From the NCBI RefSeq assembly GCF_024586455.1, contig NC_065921.1:31599910-31663909 (forward strand): 64,000 nucleotides of DNA, given 5' to 3'. Shown piece by piece: positions 30,913 to 41,839 of the stretch. The notes below the pieces were generated by a model. It searched no databases. It was not told where the DNA came from and worked only from the letters and a program-made list of their open reading frames with translations. Within the stretch, counting starts at the first letter, position 1; every line of letters begins with the position of its first letter. This DNA is from Bactrocera neohumeralis. Lineage: Eukaryota > Arthropoda > Insecta > Diptera > Tephritidae. The translations under genes and the position numbers were made by a program.

Positions 30913-31183
30913 ATGGCTCCTCTGAAAGAAATATCAACTGATGTGCGAAACCTGATTGTAAAATACTATACAACTGAGAATTAACTATTTGTTGAAATAT
31001 CGAAATCGCCAAATTTAGCTAAACCATATTTTAGTACCTTAGAAAAAATGAAAATGCCACAAAGATGTACCTTTTATTTTAAAAGAATTTGATAATAACC
31101 CACCAATTCATGCCACTAAGTTAGTCGCGGAACTAGCAGCGCGTTCAGAGAAACTTGTTTATTCCAGAGCAATTCTGAAATAA
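30913..31183 (+). pseudogene. Tc1-like transposase, N-terminal HTH remnant
   Basis: ATG at 30913 opens MAPLKEISTDVRNLIVKYYT, then a stop, then in frame LFVEISKSPNLAKPYFSTLE. After a shift it reads KEFDNNPPIHATKLVAELAA and RSEKLVYSRAILK, stopping at 31181-31183. The order KEIS-DVR-LI-YY, EI-, then F-NNP---A-KL-AELA corresponds to the paired-like HTH halves of Tc1-family transposases. The catalytic part does not follow: the region after 31190 is unrelated. Terminal repeats were not found. Confidence 0.6.
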
Positions 31184-31321
31184 TATTTATTATGCATATT
31201 TTTATGAATGAAGGCACTGATTTCTTCATTAATTCAAGTCTCAAAATGCAATTAACCTCCTTCACACAACTTTCTAAGCGAACAGACTGCGCCGTTTAGC
31301 GACAACTTTGCATTTTTTTGT

Positions 31322-31720
31322 TGTTCATGGGATCAGAGTCCCATACTTTTGAACACTGATTCTTATGTAAAATTTAACGAGGAATCGAATGGGAAAGTCA
31401 ATTTTGAAAAAAAGTTGGTGGAAAAGCACAAAAAATGGGATTTTTGGAAAAAAAATGTTTTTTTGGATTTTGAAAATTTTTTGGATTTTGAGCGACATTT
31501 TTGAATTTTTTTTGCTGTTCATGGGATCAGAGTCCCATATTTTTGAACACTGATTCTTATGTAAAATTTAACGAGGAATCGAATGGGAAAGTCAATTTTG
31601 AAAAAAAGTTGGTGGAAAAGCACAAAAAATGGGATTTTTGGAAAAAAAATGTTTTGAAAATTTTTTTGGATTTTGAAAATATTTTTATCAAAAAGCTGAG
31701 ATTTTTTTACATAAAATTGG
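31322..31720. repeat. Tandem duplication, ~191-bp unit
   Basis: TGTTCATGGGATCAGAGTCC starts at 31322 and again at 31513. About 170 bp after it are almost identical, including TGAACACTGATTCTTATGTA, AACGAGGAATCGAATGGGAA and AAAAGCACAAAAAATGGG. Each unit begins with the small palindrome ATGGGATCAGAGTCCCAT. A second copy of a frame (LFFKIDFPIRFLVKFYIRIS on the minus strand) appears in both units and is shadow coding only. Confidence 0.85.
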
Positions 31721-33559
31721 ATAACTGCAAAATTTTTTTTACTCAAATTTGAGGTCGTTAAAAAGTAAAAGAAATAGTCATTTTTTTGTTTGATCTCAAT
31801 TTAAATTGCGCGCGAAAAACCAATGGAGCAACTTTGACCACTAAAAAGTTTACAGATATTTTTATTTTGGTCTATATTATGATATTCTAAAGTTTCGTCA
31901 AAATCGGAGAACCACGGGTACAAAACCATGTCACCAATTGATGGAATGGCCCATATATTTTTGCGAATAGTTGGTTAAGTTTGTATTTGAATACGTTCTT
32001 TTTTATTATTTCCTAATAAAACTGTTATTAAAACAGAACTGCATCAATACATCCTATTGCTTTTACATTCAGCAACACATCAAAAATATGGGTCCGTTGT
32101 TAAAATGGTTTTAAACATTATGAATACCGTATTTATGCACAGCGAATAAAACACAAATGCCTGAAGAGCAGCTAACTCTTCAAAATTTTAATATTGTAGT
32201 GTATCCGCATTGTAGCTTGCTTTGTCTAGTTTCGGTATTTTACTCTACAAGATCAATAAATGTTTTTACCTTTCTATGTACATATTTATAAAAACTAATT
32301 GATTAAAATAGTTTATAATTATATAAAATTGTTAATTTATCCGTTTTCCATTTTCTATTAATATTTTTCCTAAAAATAAATGCAATAATATCAACTAACT
32401 GTTTGGTTTGCATTTTTTTGATACTCTAGTAATACCAGAATAATACAAAAAGTTAAGGATTGACAACACTTTGATAAGCTACGGACAAAGGAAATTAAAT
32501 ACAAATAAGTGATATAATTTTGTAAACCTAACTGCCTTATTCTGTAACTACTATCAGTATATACCTTATTCATACATACATATGTAAATAAAAATTTCTG
32601 CACCCTGCCAGTTGCTGCGTGATGCTTTTTTTTTTTTAATAAAACAATATTCAAAAAAATCTTACATGAAGAATGAACACATTGTTATCATTTGAAATAC
32701 CATAAAATGCTTTTACATATGTATATATGTATGTACATATGTATGTATATGAATTATTTATACTTTTAATATAAAACGATAAACCGTGCGCGTCTCGAGG
32801 TTCAAAATTATATCCTCACCAAATCGGTTAAGTCGTTGTATACATACATACTTATAACAAAATCGACTATCAAAAAAGGCCTCCGTTAGGACCTTCTGCA
32901 GGACTAAAGAAATACCTGTACAAATTTTCTCGTCTTTAAATAAAAATCATGTCATGTTAAAGTTAGGAATTCAATGATATTGTTCTGTTAAAAATATTTT
33001 TGTTTACATTAGGCTACCGAAAATTAAAAAACCTATTATGTTGGTCCACACCTACTGAATACGGTCTGCACCTCTACCCTACTCAGCGACGGCCGCCACG
33101 TCTGTATGCAGATTTATCATTTATTAATTTCGTCTTAGATGTACTTTACATATTGTGTATGTTTCTGTGAAATTCTTGGTGCTGTTTAAAAAAGATTTGG
33201 AGTACACATCAATATTTTAGTATAGATTCAATGTATGCGTAATCGCAATTTTTTACAATATAAATTCGATACTTTGTTTTCAACGAACAAATGATGAAAT
33301 AAAAAATCCGATTCATGATGAAGTAGAAAATACTAAGAAGGAATCGTTGAACGCACTGTTCTTTACATCCATATACATAAGTAACTACATACTATATGTA
33401 CATACATGTGTATATCTTTTACAAAACCGGTATGAACAAATAAAAATTTGCTATGTAGCAATACACGCAAACTCCTGCAATGACTTTGATTGTAGTTTGT
33501 GTATGTTCCGGCTCACTTTTTCGCTTTTATATATTTACTTTTCTTTTTATTCGCCAAAG
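31721..33559. other. No gene recognised
   Basis: AT-rich DNA. ACATATGTATATATGTATG and similar tracts lie at 32715-32750. The frames at 32391-32654 (-) and 33347-33562 (+) have no recognisable domain. Confidence 0.4.
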
Positions 33560-35175
33560 TAGTCATCGTCAATCGCACAAGAGCTTCAACACGGGCGAAC
33601 GACGATTGTGATGTCAGTACCTTTTGGCAAGCTTCAGCATTACAAGTATAGCGGCAACAACAATTGTTATGGTAAGGCAAGAACCCCATAAGGGCGGTGG
33701 ATGTGGAAGTAGAAATGACAGCAGTAGCGGCCCGACAATGTAGAAAAAAAACGCAAAAAGCAACAAAATGCTGGAAAATGTAGAGAAATAAAAAAAATTA
33801 AATATACATACATAGCTACATACATACATACCTACAATAAATACTGTATACATAGGTAGAAGCACAAGTGCAAATAAAAATAAGTGGGTAAGTATTCAGC
33901 AGCCAACAACGCCGATAACAACGCAAATAACAGAAACAGTACAACGTCTATATGTCTCTTCTTTGCTATGTCAAAGAAATGATGCCACAGCAATCACCGG
34001 TGGCAATGGTGCCGCGGCAGTTGTTGCTGCTGCTGCATAATTCATACCTATGCTGCTTCTGCCCACAACCTGCTACCTTCTGTTTGCTACCAAACATCTT
34101 AGGCCGATTGTGATTACTGGGGTTGCAATGTTATGCACATTATAATATACATTTCTATATACTTATACACTTACTTATGTGCCAATGTGGATGTGAGCCC
34201 CAATACATTTTTTTGTGTGTTCAATTCAATTCAGTCATAGTCGTTCACACCAACAGGAATGAGTAGATACAGACGACTCTAAACTTTAGTCGCCTTTCGT
34301 TGGTAATAACATGGTGAATGAGTGAAATTGCTCAACCTTACTGGCACCAAGCACAATCAACAGAACAAACACCACGCCTCCCTAATATCCAAAGCATTAA
34401 AAGCACATACCACATACATATTAATACGAATACGCAAGCAAACCAGCAACTTAATATGGCATGCTTTATAGCCTTCTCTGCATAGTTTAAACATGCATTT
34501 CCTCCCTTAAGCGTAGCAGAATCCATAAGCGCAAGCAAGACAAATCTATAAACTTTGCCGAAACAGTCATCAGTAGAGGTATAACAAACACCAATCGTAC
34601 AAGATTCTGCCAATAAAAGATGCCTATATGTGTGCAAGATATGTTGAAATGCAATAGCTGTCTTTAGGCCAGTATGAGTTGAAATTGGTTTCACTCATTT
34701 CGTGGAGCGTCGTTGTGATGGGCGCTGTCAGAAAAAGTGCTTGCTGTACATACAGTAGTCGTCTCACATTCGAAGAACGATGAACTAGTGGGAAACTATA
34801 TGGTGTAGCGCGCATGACTCAACAATGGAATTGAGTTCGAAATTGTAAATGTGCTCTCCGTACCGTGTTTCGAACAGCGACAACCGGCGAGCACGGCACA
34901 CTGCAGAAACGATCGAATCACGGTAGTGAAACTTAACGTCCCAAAACCACTCACGACAAATCAGTTTCAAACGTCCAGCTAGTGTCGGCAGTGTATTTTG
35001 GAACCTTTCAAAAGTTTCGAGCGAAAAAGAAACCGGCCGTGGGTGTGTGATCGACTATGTGCGTTTGTGAATGGTTTGAAGTAAAAAATTAACCCGCCGC
35101 TGCAAGATATCCACAATCCACGCGTATATGGAAATACAAACGAAATAATTAGTGGAAACAGATAAATTATTAACA
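33560..35175. other. Repeat-poor region, candidate host 5' sequence
   Basis: Transposon words are rare here. GTGCCGCGGCAGTTGTTGCT followed by GCTGCTGC near 34010 is a short GCN/opa-like tract of the kind common in fly genes and regulatory DNA. From 34680 to 35170 GC content rises. TCAGTTTC at 34961 fits the insect initiator TCAKTY, but a matching DPE is only partial (AGTGT at +28). Open minus-strand frames here have no domains. I read it as possible promoter or 5' untranslated exon upstream of the coding exon at 37747; this is inference. Confidence 0.3.
34961..34966 (+). promoter_or_regulatory. Initiator-like TCAGTT
   Basis: TCAGTT matches the Drosophila initiator consensus TCAKTY and lies in the GC-richer stretch. 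By itself such a hexamer is expected often by chance, and no TATA box lies at -30, so the call is weak. Confidence 0.12.
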
Positions 35176-35529
35176 TAATAATGAAGTGTACATATGTATT
35201 TGGTATATATAAATTCGAAGAATTACTTTAATAATTAAAGGAAACCCTTTTTAAAGATAACAATGACTTTTAAAGGTTAGCAGCAATGATAATGGGCATA
35301 TTGCTTGAGAGTGGATAAATATAAATTTATATTCGAATATCTTCTAAATATGAATCCACGGTATAAAAGCGTAAATTGTGCAATTTAATATCGATAAGTA
35401 AAAAACACGAATTTATAGAACTTACTATTAGCATTTCCAAAGTGTGGAAATATTAAAAAAAAGTTAAATTAGCGAAAGAAGCCTTCATAAAAGTGAAATA
35501 TATGGATTTTGCAATAATCAAAGAGTGGA

Positions 35530-35645
35530 AACCCTGCATACATATGTACATACATACATATATTATATATACGTAACTAACGTACATATGTACATAAGTG
35601 CTAATTTATTTATATACATACATATGTATGTATATATGTATGTCA
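35530..35645. repeat. TACA/TATG microsatellite block
   Basis: TACATATGTACATACATACA, TACGTACATATGTACATAAG and TACATACATATGTATGTATA follow one another, forming a self-complementary microsatellite directly before repeat G. Confidence 0.8.
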
Positions 35646-35654
35646 GTAGACATA

Positions 35655-36266
35655 TTATACCCTGAACAGGGTATATTAAGTTTGTCACGAAGTTTGTAAC
35701 ATCCAGAAGGAAGCGTCGGAGACCCTATAAAGTATATATGTATATAAATGATCAGTATGTCGAGCTGAGTCGATTTAGCCTTGTCTTGTCTGTCTGTCTG
35801 TCCGTCTGTCCGTCCGTCTGTCTGTATATATACGAACTAGTCCCTCAGTTTTTAAGATATCCTTTTGAAATTTTGCAAACGTCATTTTCTCTTCAAGAAG
35901 CTGCTCATTTGTCGGAACGGCCGATATCGGACCACTATAACATATAGCTGCCATATAAACTGAACGATCGGAATCAAGTTCTTGTATGGAAACCTTTCAC
36001 ATTTGCCAATGTATCTTCACCAAATTTGGTATAGATTATTTTCTAAGGCAACAATGTAATCTCCGAAGAAATTGGACAGATCGGTTAACTATAGCATATA
36101 GCTACCATACAAACTGAACGATCGGAATCAAATGCTGGTATGGAAAACTTTTGCATTTGACAAGATATATTTACGAAATTTGGTATAAATTATTTTCTAA
36201 GGCACCAATGTAATCTGTGAAGGGTATATTAGCTTCGGTGCAGCCGAAGTTAACGTTTTTTCTTGT
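35655..36266 (+). repeat. Dispersed repeat G, well preserved copy
   Basis: It starts with the near-palindrome TATACCCTGAACAGGGTATA. A unique section follows (CAGAAGGAAGCGTCGGAGAC, then a CTGT/CCGT-rich run), then about two monomers of a ~130-bp unit. Each monomer contains CATATAGCTNCCATA-AAACT, GAACGATCGGAATCAA and GGTATAGATTATTTTCTAAG. The end is GAAGGGTATATTAGCTTCGG, the stem TTCGGTGCAGCCGAA, then TTAACGTTTTTTCTTGTT. No protein coding. Degenerate copies lie at 38745-39895 (interrupted), 41500-41760 and 43607-43975. I remember such repeats as abundant in tephritid genomes but cannot name the family with certainty. Confidence 0.75.
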
Positions 36267-36359
36267 TCATAATTAGTTTCAGCAAGTGTTTGCTAGTAAA
36301 TTATGCATCCAAAATGCCGATGAGATTAGGTTGGTTGGACGTTCATCAGTACATCTTAC

Positions 36360-36475
36360 TTAGGTATTAACCATACATACATATGTATGTATGTATGTAC
36401 GTACCAACGTATTAATACACACGGTCATTTGTACACACGAGTACATATGTATCTACATATATAAATATAAAGAAT
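36360..36475. repeat. TATG microsatellite
   Basis: ACATACATATGTATGTATGT and GTACATATGTATCTACATAT. Repeat G ends just upstream. Confidence 0.7.
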
Positions 36476-37745
36476 AGATTTTATCACAAGTTAAAATCTT
36501 ATTTAAAGAAACGGACAGTCGGGAGGGTCCGCTTTCAGCTTCACTTTCTAGTAGTCAGCATTTGCCATTAAAAATCCAATTTAACTCGACGCTACCGCTA
36601 TCGCTACTGTGATTGTTGTTGTACTGGTTTCAGTTGTGTGGTAGAATCCGCGCATCCCTGCTCTGCAAAGGCGCCCACAACGGTTTAGCCATAAATTAAT
36701 ATGTACCTTAAATGAATTTTAAGCTGTCAGTAACGCTTGCATTTGGGCGCTTAGGTTCTTGTCACCCGCCTGGTAGTGCGAAAGCTTAGATTGGTTAAAA
36801 GCAAAGCTTTTGAGGCGTCAGGCCCGTCTTCAGACTGCCGTTCATAGCTACATGTGTATGTATGTACATACATTTACTTATTCGTAAATGAGACGTGAGG
36901 CAAGGCCCATTATAAACTCATTGATATTTGCAAAAAAATTTAATTATACAATAAATTAGTAAATCCAGTTAAAGTAACTTAAGGAGCGCTTGAATTCAAT
37001 AATATCTTTACTTAGGTATAGCTATGTATGTATATGTTTGTTGGTTTATAGAAATAAATCAATTCGGATATCAGAAGAAACCGAAATGGCAAGAATTCCA
37101 AACAGTAGGTGCTTAATAAAAAAAATAAAGTAAGAAAATATAATATGCATTTTGTGATGTGAGTCAAATAAATCAAACCGATTGGTTAATAATATGCTCG
37201 TCGCCTTGCTGCCAATTCCAATCACTAAAGAATTTGTTAGAGTTTAAAGTTCTAGCGCGTTACTTAGTTTTTGAGCGTTGTTCTTAATATTTACCCGTAC
37301 ATATGTACATATGTATATAACCACCGTTTTTAATATATCTACTTATAACAGAGGACAACTTGAAAAGATCAGCTACGAAGACATAAAAACGTGTATAAAC
37401 CAAACCACATCAAGTGATTCCTACAGTGAGACGCTACGGCAAATCATAGTGTTTTAAAGCAAAATTGCTATTTTGAAAAACTTGAATACTTGTATTAGTA
37501 CAATTACCTTTGATGGTTAAAGAGGCTGGATGAGTGTAACAGCGTTTTGGGTATCTGAAAAATTAGTTGCGCGATTTATCACGGGTGTCAGTTGTCACAT
37601 CTGTGCATTTTACGTGGATTCAGTATTAGTGAAAAAATCCGATTTTAGTGAAAGAATTATTAGCGTCGGTTTGTTGAAAAGACGAGAATTAACACCGTTA
37701 TTGAGCATCCTTGACAGCAAACCTTGAGATATTCCAAAAGACGCA
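36476..37745. other. Repeat-poor DNA upstream of candidate coding exon
   Basis: GC rises at 36510-36680 (GACAGTCGGGAGGGTCCGCT and CGACGCTACCGCTATCGCTA) and no mobile element words are seen. A frame at 37530-37727 (+) is open but ends just before the candidate exon and shows no domain. An in-frame TGA at 37702-37704 closes the frame of the exon upstream, making 37747 the first ATG of that frame after it. This could be a 5' untranslated leader; splice acceptors were not established. Confidence 0.35.
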
Positions 37746-37746
37746 C

Positions 37747-37785
37747 ATGGGCGTCTGCACCGAAGAGCGCCCTGTGATGCATTGG
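37747..37785 (+). CDS. Candidate first coding exon of a host gene (13 codons)
   Basis: ATG at 37747 opens MGVCTEERPVMHW and the frame runs straight into GTAAGT at 37786-37791, a perfect splice donor. The sequence before it contains an in-frame TGA 45 bases upstream. The codons are GC-rich in an AT-rich setting, as in real coding sequence. A protein-coding gene starting with a very short exon before a giant intron is common in flies. No second exon is visible in the remaining 26 kb, so the intron would be longer than that. I have a faint, unverified memory of this peptide as an alternative N-terminus of a fly cAMP phosphodiesterase (dunce) isoform and would not name the gene on that basis. It may also be a chance ATG with a chance donor. 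Confidence 0.45.
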
Positions 37786-37791
37786 GTAAGT
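37786..37791 (+). promoter_or_regulatory. Consensus 5' splice donor GTAAGT
   Basis: TGG|GTAAGT follows codon 13 of the candidate exon in phase 0. The donor is a full match to the metazoan consensus. Confidence 0.45.
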
Positions 37792-37974
37792 TAGCAAATC
37801 CAAATATAATGAACTTAAGTAAAGTTTAAAAATCTTTTACCTATAGTCTGCAATATTAATGATTAAACTGATTAGCATGAACATATGTATGCTTCAATCT
37901 ACTAATCAAATCGGATGTTTTTAGTAAAAATATGTAAAGCACTCCGCGCAGTCTCAGCTGTTAAGGGGGTAGTC

Positions 37975-38713
37975 TCATGTAAACGCATACATCTTAACAC
38001 TTTTTAGGAAAATTTTTTTTATACGACAACAAAATTCAATCATTTTTATTTTTTAGTATATTTTTATTTGTATTTTGAAATGAACAAAAAAATTTTTTTT
38101 CGTTTCTTACATTTTTAATATACATATATATATTTTTTTTTAAATCAAAGTAGTCCCCAACAAAAAAAAGTAGTTCACTGGTCATGGTGATAGCGGCTGT
38201 TCATGTTGTCTGAAATAAAAAAATCGAATGGATTATTATTCAGTAGTTCTGCGGCTATCGTCCCTATCAAATATAATCAATTTCATTAAAAACAAAAAAA
38301 AAATGTCGAACTTAAAAAAAAAGTCAAGAAAATCTTGTTTTTTTTCGTTAAAAATCGTTTAAAAAAATATTAAAATATTTTCGAAAATAAACAATTCTGG
38401 TAGGGACGATAACTATAAATGAGTAGAAGAACATATGTAAATTTTAAAGCAATCGGTTGAATACTTTTTTTTTAGGACCATGACAGTTTCAGAAAATGAT
38501 GATTCGAGAAAAATGTGTTTAGAAACGTAGCAGCTGCAGACTTGTCATGGCGCCTGGCAGACAGTCGCTTACGACACGTCGGCGACTATGAGCTGTAACT
38601 TATCAAATACTATGTATTTCGGTCTGAATTTTTCTCAGCATGTTTTCAATAGGTTTTACTGTCAAAATATAAAAAAAATCGATTTTTCGAAGTGATTACA
38701 TGAGAATAACCCC
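37975..38713. mobile_element. MITE family B, complete, TTAA-flanked
   Basis: It begins GGGGGTAGTCTCATGTAAAC and ends TTACATGAGAATAACCCC, with TTAA at 37971-37974 and 38714-38717. At 739 bp it is nearly identical to 29906-30624 apart from a short TATATA expansion near 38123 and a 27-bp segment near 38518. It lies about 190 bp downstream of the candidate splice donor. Confidence 0.85.
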
Positions 38714-38816
38714 TTAATGCTCCATTTCACTTGTAAATATTATACCTTTTATAAATATTAAGTTTCCGACGAAGTTTGAACCACACAGAAGGAAACTTCG
38801 GCTACCCAATAAAATA

Positions 38817-39384
38817 TAACAGGTGGCGCAAAAATAACCTTCCGATGTTTTTTGGAAAATTAAAAACTTTTTTTAAAAAATGAAAAACTTTGATTCTGCT
38901 TGTGGATTATTTTTATTTAGTCTTTTAAATTTTTTTTACATCAAGTCGAGCATATGATATCATGTAAATGGCCGCCGCCACAGTTGATTGTCATTGGAGC
39001 CCTTTTTATGGCATTTTCCATCACTTTGGCCAGAACTTCCGGCGATAGGTCCACACATTCTTGACGGATATTGTCTTTAAGAGTTGCAAGAGTCTGAGGC
39101 TTGTTGACATAAACCCGTGACTACAAAAAGCCCCACTAAGCGTGGAGCGGTCAAATCAGGTGATCTTGCTGGCCAGTGTAAAACGCCAAAACGGGAGATT
39201 AGGCGCCCGGGAAATCCAACCTTCAGCATATTGGTAGGGGCACGCAGTGTAGCGTACCATTGTTTATTTACGTGTAGTTCACATGTGTTTACTACACAAA
39301 TGTCAAAACAGAACTGACATTAGAGGTCAATTGCAAAATTTATAGCATCTTCTGTTCATCTTCTGACTTTTGTGCCACCCGTTA
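38817..39384 (-). mobile_element. Tc1/mariner-type element nested in repeat G
   Basis: Ends are TAACAGGTGGCGCAAAAATA (38817) and, inverted, TAACGGGTGGCACAAAAGTC (to 39384). The dinucleotide TA at 38815-38816 is repeated at 39385-39386. Removing the 568-bp element and one TA restores the order of the surrounding repeat G. Inside, on the minus strand, lies the C-terminal part of a transposase (38941-39240). The N-terminal two thirds are deleted. Confidence 0.85.
38941..39240 (-). pseudogene. Transposase C-terminus, frameshifted (Tc1/mariner superfamily)
   Basis: From 39240 downward the blocks are FPGRLISRFGVLHWPARSPD, then after a shift WGFL (flanked by two stops) and SRVYVNKPQTLATLKDNIRQ, ECVDLSPEVLAKVMENAIKR and INCGGGHLHDIICST, ending at a TGA at 38941-38943. 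The order W-ARSPDLTP-DFFLWG, V--NKPQTL, INCGGGHLHDIIF is the usual C-terminus of a widespread insect ITm transposase group. The third catalytic Asp lies in the damaged segment between LTA and WGF. The last 57 codons are undamaged. Confidence 0.75.
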
Positions 39385-39895
39385 TATGTGTGTGATGATC
39401 AGCTGAGTCGGTTAAGCCGTGTTCGTCTGCCTGCATAACGTAAACTAGTCTCTCAGCTTTTGAAGTATCAATCTGAAACTGTATAGTGCACATGTCATTT
39501 ATAGTACAGCTGCTCATTTATCAGAACCACTATGGTGTATAGCCATAAAAACTTACCGATCAAAAAAAGTTTCGAGTATGGAATACTTTTTATTTGACAA
39601 GATAGATGATATCTAAAAAAATTGGACTAGATTGTTGTCCAAGGCATTAGATACTTCCATAATTGGTCTTTGATAGAGAAAGATTATCGCCAAATTTGTT
39701 TTTAGCCCAAGGTTTTCTATCGGATTTGTTAACAATATGTTTTCCGTAATGAAATTGTTCATGATCATGGAACACTCTGTCATTTTAGCGGGTATATAAG
39801 ATACTATGTAAAACATCCCCACACCATGCCATTTAAACTGACCTATCAAAATCAAGATAAAAATATTTTTTTCCTTGTGAAGTATCTTAATTCGA

Positions 39896-41499
39896 CATGA
39901 ATCCAACAAGGTGGCTAGAAAGAATTACCTAAGAATTAAAGAAAAAATAATAAATTAAGCTTTTAAACATTTATAAATACTATATATGGTTCTTCACTAT
40001 AGATGTTAAATCTTTTTTCAATATTCGTTCACTAATAACGAACAAGCTTTTTACTTTATGTTCAAGTCGCTTTTGTAGTTCTTTTGTTTGATAAGTATTC
40101 GTCTTTCGAGACTCTTCAAACCACAAAAGTATGTATTGTTTTCCATTTTTCTAAGGATCTTTGCAACACTTTAAGTATTTGAATCCAATCTGAACTTTTT
40201 AGTGTGTAAGTTTTCTCCCTGTAATACGAATAGATACTGTCTAAGTCGTGTGCGAATAGTACTAATCGTGATTTTAGTTTTTACGCCTCGTTAAGCCTCA
40301 ATACTCCATCTTCAAGAGTAACGACCAAAGTATCTACTGATGGAGAATATTGATTGATGTCATATATTACTTATTCATTCCTTGCGTTTTTCGTCACTGT
40401 TAAATTGTAAGCTGCTGGACTTTTTTTGGCGGATGTGGTGTTAGTCCGTGGAAAACCAGGCAAATTTTTATGAATCTTTGGCGCCGACACTGTTAAAATA
40501 TCTGTGTTAAAACCAATGGTTTATTAAAGCATGACATTTTAAGCATGGTATATAAAACATTTGCGAAGAAATATTACAAAACACGACAATGGTAGCAATT
40601 ATTCGACCGTTTCACGGAAAAAATGAGAATTGTGGTGCCTCTGAAAACTTTGTGCTTTATCATCTGAAAAGACAAGGTTCATTCGTAAGATAATAGATTT
40701 TCCAATTTAATGCCGTTTGGGTCGCCATCAATTTACAACATTATTTTTATAACTTATTATGCTTCTTTGCATGACCTCTTCTTTTAAATTTATATATGCA
40801 TAAGTATATATCACTTTCCAATTCTAAGGAAAGCGTGACTTTAAGTTGGATTTCAAGATTGAATAAACCTTCAAACTTCGATGAATAAAGCAAGATGCAC
40901 TATGATGATAGTTTATTTGTTGGCAGAAGGTATTCTGTCTAGTATTCGTTCATCTTTATGGCATACCCACTCATTTCCCTGGCTTAACCAATAATTTTCT
41001 TTGTCTGTATGTTTGATTGTCGTATTCCAACAGAACTTAAACGGCTCGAATAAAAATTTGAGGTATTGTAAAAGTTTATTTTAGAAACTCTATTCTATAT
41101 TCCATAAATTTGTGATTATGGAAAATTCACTTTCACTATACATTTGTCGAGCAGAGCTATTTATCGCATTTTTACTGTTCGTCTATATATTTTCTAGCAA
41201 ATCTTAAGCCGCTTACAAATAACTATTGTAAAATCAGTTGCCGTGTAGTCGTGGTGCGGACTGTATACGTCGACACTACGGCAATATTTTCACAAAATAA
41301 ATATCGGTAGAAAAAAGTTTTGTTTTGCGCCTTAAATTGAGTTAATGTTTCCAGCTTCAATCAACAATACTTACGATAAAACTTAGAAGAGTGTAAAATA
41401 CTACCATTAGTAAAAAATCCCCAGTTCGCTTTTGTAAACATCCTTCTTTATACATATATAGTATACATACTAATTTTACATATAATTTTATTTGACGTA
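39896..41499. other. No gene recognised
   Basis: This is 1.6 kb with no transposon words and no domain-bearing frames. It contains a GTCTTTCGAGACTC near 40098 and GGCGCCGACACTG near 40480. It may be host intron. Confidence 0.4.
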
Positions 41500-41835
41500 T
41501 GTATGTATGTATGGACGACTGACTTGTTTGAAGAAGAGAGTGCTTGTATGGAAAACTTTTTCGTTTGACGAGACATCTTCATCAAATACTTATGTCATGG
41601 ATTATTTCTGGTATAAACCAAGCAGTAATCAAGTTATCGGAATAATCCTCCAATAGTGAATCACTTCAAAAAAATTTCGAAATCGGACTACAACTGTTTA
41701 ACACACTTTTGACTTTTTACTAAAAATGGTTGTTATCGATTCAATACCTTCCACCTAATATATAGTAAATAAGTAAAGAATGGGTAAGTTCGGGTATAAC
41801 TGAACATGTCCAATAGAGAAGATATAATTCCTAAG
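41500..41835 (+). repeat. Fragments of repeat G followed by a start of repeat E
   Basis: Positions 41530-41700 hold GTGCTTGTATGGAAAACTTT, TTTGACGAGACATCTTCATC and GGATTATTTCTGGTATAA, as in a repeat G monomer. At about 41772 AAGTAAAGAATGGGTAAGTT and TTCGGGTATAACTGAA resemble the start hairpin of repeat E. The two repeat families are adjacent here. Confidence 0.5.
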
Positions 41836-41839
41836 TGTT

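Larger units (their letters stand above)
38745..39895 (+). repeat. Dispersed repeat G, degenerate and interrupted
   Basis: The first part, 38745-38816 (TAAGTTTCCGACGAAGTTTG, CACAGAAGGAAACTTCGGC), continues at 39385 with GTGATGATCAGCTGAGTCGG, then CTAGTCTCTCAGCTTTTGAA and the monomer words CTGCTCATTTATCAGAACC and TTTATTTGACAAGATAG. A transposon at 38817-39384 splits it. The second monomer (39630-39895) holds an extra insertion of unknown origin. Confidence 0.7.

Noticed and set aside
31501..31752. Plus- and minus-strand frames in the tandem duplication
   Set aside because: They arise from A/T runs duplicated in both units and do not resemble any protein.
34338..34970. Overlapping minus-strand frames of 60-118 codons
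   Set aside because: No conserved motif, unlikely composition, and three frames overlap on the same strand, so they are probably chance frames.
35540..35645. Regular short repeats considered as a CRISPR array
   Set aside because: They are simple TACA/TATG microsatellites without distinct spacers, in an insect genome.
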